Part shown: positions 1 through 5,374 of the stretch, piece after piece
Numbering within the stretch: position 1 is the stretch's first letter
Layout: every line of letters begins with the position of its first letter
Assembly: GCA_004297555.1 (NCBI GenBank)
Contig: SCSV01000100.1
Location: 1 to 5,374 of the forward strand
Length of the DNA: 5,374 nt
Direction of reading: 5' to 3'
Origin: Salinibacterium sp.
Lineage (GTDB): Bacteria > Actinomycetota > Actinomycetes > Actinomycetales > Microbacteriaceae
The notes under the pieces: generated by a model
The model's database searches: none
Told to the model about the DNA's origin: nothing
Seen by the model: only the letters and a program-made list of their open reading frames with translations
Translations under genes and position numbers: made by a program

Positions 1-1
1 T

Positions 2-148
2 TTCTACTGGATTGCCACCCGTCCGGGCACGATTGAAATTATTACGCGCAAGGTCTACCGTGTGAGTCGCGGGGACAAGCGTTGCGCAACGCCTGTTCTG
101 CCCGTTACGGCTCAGCCGCCCTCCCCGGCCTTCGTGACACGGAACTAA
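2..148 (+). CDS. 3' end of an unrecognised protein (truncated by window edge)
   Basis: The second reading frame is open from the window edge for 48 codons to a TAA stop at 146-148; the other two forward frames are closed by stops within this stretch. The visible C-terminus begins FYWIATRPGTIEIITRKVYR, which reads like a folded beta-rich segment. It is followed by a looser Pro/Ala/Val-rich tail ending VTRN. The start and most of the protein lie outside the window, so no family can be assigned. Its stop is 28 bases before the GTG of the ATPase gene, on the same strand, which fits co-transcription. A run of 48 open codons in GC-rich DNA can arise by chance. The call rests on the frame, the plausible residue composition and the tight spacing, so it is only moderately supported. 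Confidence 0.5.
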   Translation, partial: FYWIATRPGTIEIITRKVYRVSRGDKRCATPVLPVTAQPPSPAFVTRN

Positions 149-165
149 CCCGCCCTACTAACAAC

Positions 166-175
166 AGGGAGAGGG
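166..175 (+). promoter_or_regulatory. Ribosome binding site deciding the GTG start of the ATPase gene
   Basis: The purine run AGGGAGAGGG ends one base before the GTG at 177, and its GGGAG core lies 5 bases upstream of it. This favours GTG 177 over the in-frame ATG at 237 (residue 21), which has only a run of G residues in front of it. Confidence 0.6.
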
Positions 176-176
176 C

Positions 177-1190
177 GTGCCTGAATTGAAGGCAGTAGAG
201 CCGGTCACACCAACGATCGAGCGAGCGGGGGTGTTCATGGACCGGCCGGAACCACTGTGGCTATTTAGCCGAATAATCCCTCTAGGCGAGCTGGCTTTCA
301 TCTACGGGCCGCCGGGGTCCTATAAGAGCTTCGCCGCGATGACCTTGGGCGGAGCGATCACCAAGGGCGCCTCATTCGCCGGGTGCCCGCTCTACGGACC
401 GGCCGGCGCCTATCTATACATGGCAGCCGAGGGAGTCCACGGCGCCAGAATGCGCATGAAAGCGCTGACTGCCGAGGGCCGATTCGACCCCGATCTCGCC
501 TACGTCGACACCTCCGGCGTTCAGTTCACCGACATCCGCGAGCGCCGTAACTTCATCGCCCAGCTACGCGACCTCCCCCACCGCCCTCGCCTACTAACCG
601 TCGATACCTTCGCCCGCCACGGCCTCGGACTCGACGAGAACAGTTCACGGGACTCATCCCTCTGGGTCGGCTCATTCGAACACGTCCTCCAAGCCGTCGA
701 AGCTACCGGCCTCGTAATCCACCATTCCGGCAAGGATGTCGACCGCGGGATGCGCGGATCGTCGGCTCTCTTGGGGGCAGCTAGCACCGTCATCCGCGCC
801 GACCGCGAGGGAGAAGAAGTCACCCTGGTCTGCGAAAAACAACGCGACCACGACGAATTCGAACCCCTCGGCTTCCGCCTCCGTCGCGCCCACGGCTCCG
901 CCATCCTCGACTTCATCGGCTCCTCTAACTACCTCACCGACGACGAACAAGCCATAATTGCGGCGCTGCAAAACGACCAAACGGGTTTGGTCATATCTAA
1001 GGTGAGGAAAGCCGACGGATCTGAAATGACCAATACCCCTAAGCGAAGAGCGATTAATTCGCTCATCTCTAAGCACATGATTTATAAGGTCCGCCACGGA
1101 ATGTATCGCCTAAATGGGGTATCAAATGACCAAATGACCAGAAATGACCAAGCTGTTTGGTCATACGACCAAAAACAGCCCACCCTATAG
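177..1190 (+). CDS. RepA-like AAA ATPase / replicative helicase (AAA_25 type)
   Basis: This 337-residue protein is most likely a hexameric RecA-fold DNA helicase or ATPase of the RepA/AAA_25 family, used in phage or plasmid replication in the cytoplasm. A Walker A-type P-loop, GPPGSYKS, lies at residues 44-51, with Tyr in place of the usual Gly before Lys50. An AAEG motif at 83-86 follows, where Glu85 is the likely catalytic acidic residue. The Walker B strand LLTVDTFARH spans 139-148, with Asp143. The family hallmark HHSGKD...RGSSAL spans 182-198. A CEKQRDHDEFEP segment at 219-230 corresponds to the sensor/arginine-finger region typical of RepA relatives. Residues about 253-312 look like a winged helix (LISKHMIYKVRHGMYRL at 296-312). 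The last 22 residues are polar and repeat NDQ, a by-product of the DNA repeat cluster that encodes them. Beyond about base 950 the codons become AT-richer. RSF1010 RepA is shorter, at about 280 residues. DNA binding by the tail is inference; a RadA/recombination ATPase is the main alternative. Confidence 0.85.
   Translation: MPELKAVEPVTPTIERAGVFMDRPEPLWLFSRIIPLGELAFIYGPPGSYKSFAAMTLGGAITKGASFAGCPLYGPAGAYLYMAAEGVHGARMRMKALTAEGRFDPDLAYVDTSGVQFTDIRERRNFIAQLRDLPHRPRLLTVDTFARHGLGLDENSSRDSSLWVGSFEHVLQAVEATGLVIHHSGKDVDRGMRGSSALLGAASTVIRADREGEEVTLVCEKQRDHDEFEPLGFRLRRAHGSAILDFIGSSNYLTDDEQAIIAALQNDQTGLVISKVRKADGSEMTNTPKRRAINSLISKHMIYKVRHGMYRLNGVSNDQMTRNDQAVWSYDQKQPTL
975..992. repeat. Perfect inverted repeat of the GACCAAA motif (left)
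   Basis: The 8-base arms GACCAAAC and GTTTGGTC (975-982 and 985-992) are separated by two G residues. The site joins two copies of the cluster motif in inward-facing orientation. It suits binding by a symmetric protein dimer, or a small hairpin in RNA. Confidence 0.6.
975..1174. repeat. Cluster of direct and inverted ATGACCAAA repeats (iteron-like)
   Basis: Eight copies of a GACCA-centred motif lie in 200 bases at the 3' end of the ATPase gene. Exact ATGACCAAA occurs at 986-994 (minus), 1126-1134 (plus) and 1156-1164 (minus). Near copies are CGACCAAAC at 974-982, ATGACCAAT at 1026-1034, ATGACCAGA at 1134-1142, ATGACCAAG at 1144-1152 and CGACCAAAA at 1166-1174. Three plus-strand copies starting at 1126, 1134 and 1144 are spaced by 8 and 10 bases. 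Bases 961-1260 are 47% G+C (141/300) against about 62% in sampled neighbouring lines. Clustered repeats in AT-richer DNA beside a replication gene resemble iterons at an origin, or operators for a regulator. The pattern is directly visible; the role is inferred. Confidence 0.65.
1152..1179. repeat. Inverted repeat of the GACCAAA motif (right), extended stem
   Basis: TTTGGTC (1156-1162) and GACCAAA (1167-1173) are perfect 7-base arms around ATAC. Flanking GCTG (1152-1155) and CAGC (1176-1179) extend the pairing to 11 base pairs, with AA (1174-1175) bulged. The two motif copies face opposite ways to those in the inverted repeat at 975-992. The last two bases are shared with the following terminator hairpin, so the two RNA structures would compete slightly. 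Confidence 0.55.
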
Positions 1191-1196
1191 GTGGGC
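1178..1196 (+). terminator. Terminator-like hairpin overlapping the ATPase stop codon
   Basis: The perfect 7-base arms GCCCACC (1178-1184) and GGTGGGC (1190-1196) enclose a CTATA loop. The TAG stop at 1188-1190 lies in the loop and the first base of the right arm. The strong GC stem is followed by GTTTGGT, so the U-tract is weak, with only three T residues in a row. A run of five A residues (1171-1175) precedes it, giving a partial T-tract on the other strand. It would limit read-through from the replication gene into terL, but the short T-tract makes efficient intrinsic termination uncertain. Confidence 0.5.
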
Positions 1197-1202
1197 GTTT
1201 GG

Positions 1203-1218
1203 TATGAACATATGAACA
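1203..1218. repeat. Tandem 8-bp repeat TATGAACA x2
   Basis: Two perfect back-to-back copies of TATGAACA lie just after the terminator-like hairpin, in the 116-base gap before terL (1191-1306). No convincing sigma70 promoter or gene is visible in that gap. The repeat could be a small operator or a chance duplication. Confidence 0.4.
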
Positions 1219-1295
1219 TTTGTGCGTTGCGGCGAGGAAATTGGGCATTTGAAGGAGGTCGCCAGGGTCGTATTGGTCGACTACCATCCGGGCTT

Positions 1296-1301
1296 GGAGG
1301 A
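1296..1301 (+). promoter_or_regulatory. Ribosome binding site deciding the TTG start of terL
   Basis: GGAGGA lies 5 bases before the TTG at 1307. The frame is closed by a TGA at 1250-1252 and has no other ATG, GTG or TTG between that stop and 1307, so this site and the TTG together fix the start. Confidence 0.65.
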
Positions 1302-1306
1302 TCAGT

Positions 1307-2602
1307 TTGCCGACCAAGATAGTCATCCCGTACGCGCCCAGGCCGGCGTTCCTGCCATTCCACGGTCGCAGCAAACGATGGGCTTGTCTGGTCTGCCACA
1401 GGCGCGCTGGGAAGACTGTCGCCTGCATCAACGAGCTGATCAAAGCCGGGCTATCCGAGGGCAAGAAAGATGGCCGCTATGCCTACGTCGCTCCCCAACT
1501 CTCCCAAGCCAAGGACATCGCTTGGTCGTACATCAAGCAGTTCACCGGGGCTCTACCGGGCATCCAGTACAACGAGTCCGAGCTATGGTGCCAGCTACCC
1601 GGGGGCAACCGCATCCGGCTCTACGGCACCGACAACGCCGACCGCCTCCGGGGCCTATACATGGACGGCGTAATCATGGACGAGTACGCCCAACACGACC
1701 CGACCGTCTTCGACCTGATCATCCGCCCCCAACTGATCGACCGTAAGGGCTGGGCGGTCTTCATCGGTACCCCCGCCGGCCACAACAAGTTCTACGAGAT
1801 CTACCAGAAATCCCTCGGCATCTGGGAGAACGAGGACGGCACCAAGTTCGACAATGCCGAGTGGTTCTCCATGGTCCTCAAGGCCAGCCAGTCCGGCCTG
1901 CTCCCGGTCGCCGAACTGGAGGCCGCCCGCCGGGAGATGTCAGTCGAGGCCTACGAGCAAGAGCTTGAATGCTCCTTCGAGGCCGCCATCAAGGGCGCTG
2001 TCTTCGGCCGGGAGATGAAGATCGCCACGGACGACGGCCGTATCTGTAACGTCCCCTACGACCGCAATGCCGAGGTCTGGACCGCGTGGGACCTCGGGAT
2101 CGGCGACGCCACAGCCATCTGGTTTGCCCAGCAAGTCGGCCGGGAGGCCCGCATCATCGACTTCTACATGTCGTCGGGGGTAGCCATCGACCACTACGTC
2201 CGCGTCCTCAAGGACCGACCGTACAACTACGCCCGACACCTCCTGCCCCACGATGCCGACAAGACGGAATTGGGGACCGGAATGTCGATCGTCGAGCAAC
2301 TGAAGTCCATGGGCGTGCGCAACACCCGCGTAGTCCCCAAACTGACCGTCTCCGAGGGCATCGAACAAGCCCGCAAGTTCATCACTCGCTGCTATTTCGA
2401 CCAGAAGAAGTGCTACCAGGGCCTGGAAGCGCTCAAACTCTACCGCTACGAGTACTCCGACAAGCTCGGCATCTTCGCCAAGCGCCCGCTCCACGACTGG
2501 TCCAGCCACCCGGCCGACGCATTCCGCTACCTCGCCATCGGCTTCAAGCCCGAATCCCTCAACGCCGCGCCGATCAAGTACCCCAACCTAGCAATCCCCT
2601 AG
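1307..2602 (+). CDS. terL: Phage terminase large subunit (packaging ATPase and nuclease)
   Basis: This 431-residue protein is the motor that pumps phage DNA through the portal and cuts the concatemer. The N-terminal ATPase has a terminase-style Walker A, HRRAGKT, at residues 31-37. Walker B VIMDE lies at 122-126, with Asp125 and catalytic Glu126, followed by the coupling motif GTPAG at 154-158. The C-terminal RNase H-like nuclease starts near 256 with WTAWDLGIGDATA (Asp262), continues with LPHDAD (313-318, Asp316) and ends with HDWSSHPADAFRYL (396-409, Asp404). These three acidic residues are the expected metal ligands. All key motifs are intact and the length is within the normal range for TerL. 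The TTG start is the first possible one in the frame and has a good ribosome binding site. A small terminase subunit, usually just upstream, is not recognisable. The portal gene downstream supports the call. Packaging strategy (cos or headful) cannot be read from this sequence alone. Confidence 0.96.
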   Translation: MPTKIVIPYAPRPAFLPFHGRSKRWACLVCHRRAGKTVACINELIKAGLSEGKKDGRYAYVAPQLSQAKDIAWSYIKQFTGALPGIQYNESELWCQLPGGNRIRLYGTDNADRLRGLYMDGVIMDEYAQHDPTVFDLIIRPQLIDRKGWAVFIGTPAGHNKFYEIYQKSLGIWENEDGTKFDNAEWFSMVLKASQSGLLPVAELEAARREMSVEAYEQELECSFEAAIKGAVFGREMKIATDDGRICNVPYDRNAEVWTAWDLGIGDATAIWFAQQVGREARIIDFYMSSGVAIDHYVRVLKDRPYNYARHLLPHDADKTELGTGMSIVEQLKSMGVRNTRVVPKLTVSEGIEQARKFITRCYFDQKKCYQGLEALKLYRYEYSDKLGIFAKRPLHDWSSHPADAFRYLAIGFKPESLNAAPIKYPNLAIP

Positions 2603-2614
2603 CCGAGATCGCCA

Positions 2615-2836
2615 ATGAGCCAATTCCTCCCCCTCAAAGAGCGCCTGGACCGCATCATCGCCATCCTCGAACGCTTCGAGCGCCGCCTTCCCTTGCAATC
2701 CGAAGAGCAATCGCTTACTGTCCTTCCCGCGCAGGTGACGACGACTCCTCCAGAGGCCGTGAACACTGCGGCGGAGCCCACGATTGGCCCAGGAACCGTC
2801 AAGCGACGCGGAAGACCGCCTAATCGCGGCTATTGA
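2615..2836 (+). CDS. Small basic-tailed protein with AT-hook-like motif between terL and portal
   Basis: This is a 73-residue protein of unknown family. Residues 7-25 (starting LKERLDRIIAILERFERRL) form a charged amphipathic helix suited to a short coiled coil. Residues 26-60 are a Pro/Thr/Glu-rich linker. The C-terminus KRRGRPP (63-69) matches the AT-hook core, in which Arg-Gly-Arg-Pro inserts into the minor groove of AT-rich DNA. The ATG lies 12 bases after the terL stop with only a weak GAG as ribosome binding signal, suggesting translational coupling. The last 53 bases overlap the portal start in another frame, so the AT-hook codons (2801-2821) also encode the portal N-terminus. A role as a DNA-binding packaging accessory or substitute small terminase is speculation. 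It could also be a virion or regulatory protein. The position between two packaging genes, the coherent helix and the compact spacing support a real gene. Confidence 0.65.
   Translation: MSQFLPLKERLDRIIAILERFERRLPLQSEEQSLTVLPAQVTTTPPEAVNTAAEPTIGPGTVKRRGRPPNRGY
2773..2776 (+). promoter_or_regulatory. Ribosome binding site for the TTG-started portal gene
   Basis: GGAG lies 7 bases before TTG 2784. The portal frame is closed by TGA at 2760-2762, and TTG 2784 is the first ATG/GTG/TTG after it. The next in-frame ATG falls well inside the conserved portal domain (around residue 113), so the TTG start is favoured although the site is short and lies inside the preceding gene. Confidence 0.5.
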
Positions 2837-5153
2837 TGCCGCTTCCGATACCGCCTACGGCTCCGACAGCGACGCAATCCTCGCCCAGTCCCGCACGTTA
2901 GCCCTACGCCGCTATCTCGGCGAGAACATCGAGCCAGCCCCAGAGGGCCGCTCCCAGATTCGCGACCGTACGATCTACGAGACGGTCGAATGGATCAAAC
3001 CTAGCCTCCTGCGGATCTTCTGCGGCGCCGACGAAGTCGTCAAATTCGAGCCTGAGAGCCCCGAAGACGAGGCCCAGGCACAGCAAGAGTCCGACTATGT
3101 CAACTATGTAGTCACCCAGCGCAACCCGTGGATGCAAATCTGCCACGACTGGTTCACCGACGCGCTGGTGATGAAAAACGGCTACACGTACGCCTACTGG
3201 GAGGACCGCAAACAGGTCGAAACCGAGCGCTACGAGTCCCTTAGCGACGACTCCTTCGAGCGCCTGATCTCCGAAGACGACGTAGAGGTAGTTGAGCACT
3301 CCGCCGAGCCCGACGAGACCACGAACGCCGCCAACGAGCAACAGTTCGCCGCGGTACTCCAGCAATACCAGATGGCGTTCATGCAGGCGTCGTCAACGGG
3401 TCAACAGCCGCCCCAGCCGCCGCAGCCGCCCCCGCCCGCCAGCCTCCACAGCGTCACCATTCGCCGCACCAAGCCCGTCGGCAAGGTCTGCATCGACGTA
3501 ATCAGCCCCGAGCGCTGCAAGATCGACGTAAACACCCGCGACTACACACTCGCCGGCTGCAACTACTTCGAATCCTGGGACTACAAGACGATCGGAGAGA
3601 TGCGCGCCCTCGGGTTCGACATCGAAGATGACATCAGCGATGCGAACGACCGCGTAGACGAGTGGGGGTACGAGGAGACCGCCCGCAATCGCTACAGCGA
3701 GCAGCTAAACCGGGATTTCGCCAGCCGCCCCAACGATCCGGCCAGCCGCCTGGTCCAAGTCCGCCGCATCTGGATCCGCCACGACTACGACGAGGACGGC
3801 ATCGACGAGCTCCAATACGTAGTCCGGATCGGCCGGTCGATCGTCCACAGGTCCGAAGCAGTCGAAATCCCGGTCGCCTCGATCACGCCCATCCCGATGC
3901 CCCACCGCCACGTCGGTATGTCAGTCGCCGACAGCGTTTCGGACATCGAGGACGTTAACACTGCGTTCACGCGGCAGGCGATCGACAACCTCTACTACTC
4001 GAACAACCCGCGGCTAGCTGTCAGCGATCGCGTCAACATGACGGACCTGCTGGACAGCCGCCCCGGCGGGATCATTCGTGTCGACGGTCAGCCACCCCAG
4101 GAAGTGATGCCTGTAGTCGTCCCGGACATGTTCCCATCGGCTGTAAACGCGCTCCAGTTCTTCGACAGCCGTCGGATGAACCGGACCGGCATCAACGCTT
4201 ACTTTCAAGGTACCGACGCCAACGTACTGAACAAGACGGCGAGCGGAATCAGCCAACTAACAAGCAGCGCGGCTCAGCGCGTCGAACTGATCGCCCGCCT
4301 GTTCAGCTTCGGCATCCAGCGCCTCTTCAGCATCGTCCACCAGCTTACCCTCCAGCATGGCCGCAAGGCCGAGACTGTCATGCTGCGCGGGCGTTGGACG
4401 ACGGTCAATCCCTCTGAATGGCGCAAGCGTACGGATCTGCGGATCGTAGTCGGCCTAGGGACGGGCTCCAAGGAGGGTCAACTATCCTCGCTCGCCAACA
4501 TCTTCCAAGCCCAGATGGCAACGATCCCTCTTGGCGTAGCCAAGCCCGGCAACATCTACCGCACACTCGTCGAGATGGCCCGCGCGGCCTCCTTCAGCAA
4601 CCCGGAATCCTTCTTCAGCGACCCGTCCATGGGGCCGCCGCCCCAACCGCCGCCCGACCCAACGCTCGCCAAGGCCCAGATCGACGCCCAATCCAAGGGC
4701 CAACTTGCCCAGATGGACGCGCAGGTCAAGCAGCAACTCGACCAGCAAGCCAAGCAGTTTGAGGCCTGGAAGATCCAACAGCAGCAGCAATTCGACCGCT
4801 GGAAGACCGAATTCGAGGCCGCTACGCGCATCCAGGTTGAGCAGATCAAGGCCGAATCGTCCGCCCAACTCGAGCACGCCAAGCTCAACTCCACCGAGCG
4901 CATCAAGGGCGCCGAACTGGCCCGCACGGACGCCCAGATGGCCCATGACGCCGAAATCGAGCAATCCAAGCAGGAGAGCGAGTCGGATGTGGCGTCGACC
5001 CTGAAGTCGATCTCCGACGCGGTAAGCGGCCTACAGCAGGCTCAGTCCCGCAAGCTCGTCGGCATCAAGCGCATCCGCGACCAGTCCGGCAAGCTCATCG
5101 GCGCCAAGCGCCTACTCGCCGACGGCTCCGAAGAAGAAGTGCCGATCCAGTAA
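2784..5153 (+). CDS. Phage portal protein (P22-like family)
   Basis: This 789-residue protein is the predicted portal, the ring at one capsid vertex through which DNA enters and leaves and to which TerL and the tail attach. The N-terminal motif EGRSQIRDRTIYETVEWIKP starts at residue 54 and leads into SLLRIF, as in P22-type portals. Downstream marks are HRHVGMSVADSVSDIEDVNT (374-393), RQAIDNLYYSNNPRLAV shortly after it, and NKTASGISQLTSSAAQR (483-499). A Gln/Pro-rich stretch, QQPPQPPQPPPPA (207-219), looks like a surface-loop insert. A second proline run, GPPPQPPPDP (617-626), separates the core from a long charged, Gln/Ala-rich helical region (about 627-755). After that comes a short basic-to-acidic tail from Arg756. 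P22 portal is 725 residues and carries a long C-terminal helical barrel; the helical region here may be equivalent. The gene overlaps the preceding small gene by 53 bases and lies in the same packaging block as terL. No frameshift or missing core segment is seen. Confidence 0.93.
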   Translation: MAQEPSSDAEDRLIAAIDAASDTAYGSDSDAILAQSRTLALRRYLGENIEPAPEGRSQIRDRTIYETVEWIKPSLLRIFCGADEVVKFEPESPEDEAQAQQESDYVNYVVTQRNPWMQICHDWFTDALVMKNGYTYAYWEDRKQVETERYESLSDDSFERLISEDDVEVVEHSAEPDETTNAANEQQFAAVLQQYQMAFMQASSTGQQPPQPPQPPPPASLHSVTIRRTKPVGKVCIDVISPERCKIDVNTRDYTLAGCNYFESWDYKTIGEMRALGFDIEDDISDANDRVDEWGYEETARNRYSEQLNRDFASRPNDPASRLVQVRRIWIRHDYDEDGIDELQYVVRIGRSIVHRSEAVEIPVASITPIPMPHRHVGMSVADSVSDIEDVNTAFTRQAIDNLYYSNNPRLAVSDRVNMTDLLDSRPGGIIRVDGQPPQEVMPVVVPDMFPSAVNALQFFDSRRMNRTGINAYFQGTDANVLNKTASGISQLTSSAAQRVELIARLFSFGIQRLFSIVHQLTLQHGRKAETVMLRGRWTTVNPSEWRKRTDLRIVVGLGTGSKEGQLSSLANIFQAQMATIPLGVAKPGNIYRTLVEMARAASFSNPESFFSDPSMGPPPQPPPDPTLAKAQIDAQSKGQLAQMDAQVKQQLDQQAKQFEAWKIQQQQQFDRWKTEFEAATRIQVEQIKAESSAQLEHAKLNSTERIKGAELARTDAQMAHDAEIEQSKQESESDVASTLKSISDAVSGLQQAQSRKLVGIKRIRDQSGKLIGAKRLLADGSEEEVPIQ

Positions 5154-5168
5154 CCACACGAGGACTGT

Positions 5169-5374
5169 ATGGACGAACCGCTGATCTACACGAGCAAGGG
5201 CAACGTGCCGGAAGCCTCCCTTCGCTATGAGCAGGGCTGGGTGAATGACGGGGACATCCTCTGGCACCACCAGCAGTGGTTCTTGGGCGATGAGATGGTC
5301 AAGAACAACGTCCACGGTATCAAGATGCCGGACGTGACGATCGCCCGCTTGTTCCGCAAGTGGTTCGGCATGTT
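5169..5374 (+). CDS. 5' part of an unrecognised small phage protein (runs off window)
   Basis: An ATG lies 15 bases after the portal stop, with GAGGA (5160-5164) four bases upstream as ribosome binding site. The frame stays open for 68 codons to the window edge. The visible protein starts MDEPLIYTSKGNVPEASLRY and continues with a Trp- and His-rich stretch (GWVNDGDILWHHQQWF) and a basic segment ending ARLFRKWFG. There is no signal peptide or transmembrane helix. The position right after the portal in the same orientation suggests a member of the virion or packaging operon. Similar small uncharacterised proteins are common at this place in podovirus-like genomes, but I cannot name a family with confidence. 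The high G+C and third-position bias match the portal gene, supporting a real coding region. Confidence 0.7.
   Translation, partial: MDEPLIYTSKGNVPEASLRYEQGWVNDGDILWHHQQWFLGDEMVKNNVHGIKMPDVTIARLFRKWFGM

Noticed and set aside
79..92. Perfect 14-bp palindrome GCGTTGCGCAACGC near the 5' edge
   Set aside because: It lies inside the probable coding end of the upstream gene. About 0.3 such palindromes are expected by chance in a window this size, and no second copy is seen.
44..600. Idea that the Tyr in the ATPase P-loop (GPPGSYKS) marks an inactive enzyme
   Set aside because: Lys50 and Ser51, which contact the phosphates, are present, as are the AAEG and Walker B residues. I regard Tyr at this position as a tolerated variant in phage relatives of this family.
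1048..1064. Inverted repeat GAGCGA-TTAAT-TCGCTC inside the ATPase gene
   Set aside because: It is a short single-copy palindrome, unrelated to the GACCAA motif, in the winged-helix coding segment; likely chance.
1212..1322. Possible 36-codon ORF starting ATG in the gap before terL
   Set aside because: It has no ribosome binding site at a normal distance, an Arg/Gly-rich composition, and it overlaps the terL start; most likely spurious.
1069..1464. Minus-strand open frames across the ATPase/terL junction
   Set aside because: They run antisense across two convincing plus-strand genes and the terminator-like hairpin. They show no recognisable domain.
1222..1746. 174-codon frame starting GTG that overlaps terL
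   Set aside because: Most of it is the +1/+2 shadow of the strongly supported terL frame, with a low-complexity Arg/Pro-rich translation. Only the first 28 or so residues precede terL, and they match no family I recognise.
4482..4969. Long minus-strand open frames opposite the portal C-terminus
   Set aside because: Their Leu/Gly- or Ser/Trp/Cys-rich composition is what antisense reading of Gln/Ala/Lys codons gives; no independent coding evidence.

Overview
The window is a segment of a tailed double-stranded DNA phage or prophage. The evidence is a large terminase subunit followed by a P22-type portal protein, all on the + strand and tightly packed. The host is probably a GC-rich bacterium: sampled coding lines are about 62% G+C, third positions are rich in C and G, and ribosome binding sites are purine-rich Shine-Dalgarno types. 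Three of the five genes whose starts lie in the window use GTG or TTG. The sequence does not allow a host genus to be named.

Layout. Bases 2-148 hold the 3' end of an unrecognised gene. Bases 177-1190 encode a RepA-like (AAA_25-type) hexameric-helicase ATPase with a C-terminal winged-helix-like tail. The last 220 bases of this gene are AT-richer and packed with direct and inverted copies of an ATGACCAAA motif. The gene ends inside a terminator-like hairpin (1178-1196). A 116-base gap (1191-1306) holds a tandem 8-bp repeat, an orphan Shine-Dalgarno-like sequence and the terminase ribosome binding site, but no convincing gene. The large terminase subunit runs from 1307 to 2602 with a TTG start. 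A 73-residue protein with an N-terminal amphipathic helix and a C-terminal AT-hook-like motif follows (2615-2836); its last 53 bases overlap the start of the portal gene (2784-5153, TTG start). The 3' edge holds the first 68 codons of an unrecognised gene (5169 onward).

Function. TerL and portal form the packaging motor: TerL pumps and cuts DNA, and the portal is the dodecameric channel at the capsid vertex. The upstream ATPase belongs to the replication side. The terminator and repeat cluster therefore sit at a boundary between a replication module and a packaging/capsid module. No small terminase subunit is recognisable next to terL; the AT-hook protein is a speculative candidate for a DNA-binding partner.

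The most interesting structure is the GACCAA motif cluster. Nine exact copies fall in 343 bases (975-1317), and I found only one other in the rest of the window, by eye. It looks like an iteron array or operator cluster embedded in the end of a replication gene, but its function is inferred. I see no CRISPR array, tRNA, insertion sequence, integrase or defence system.
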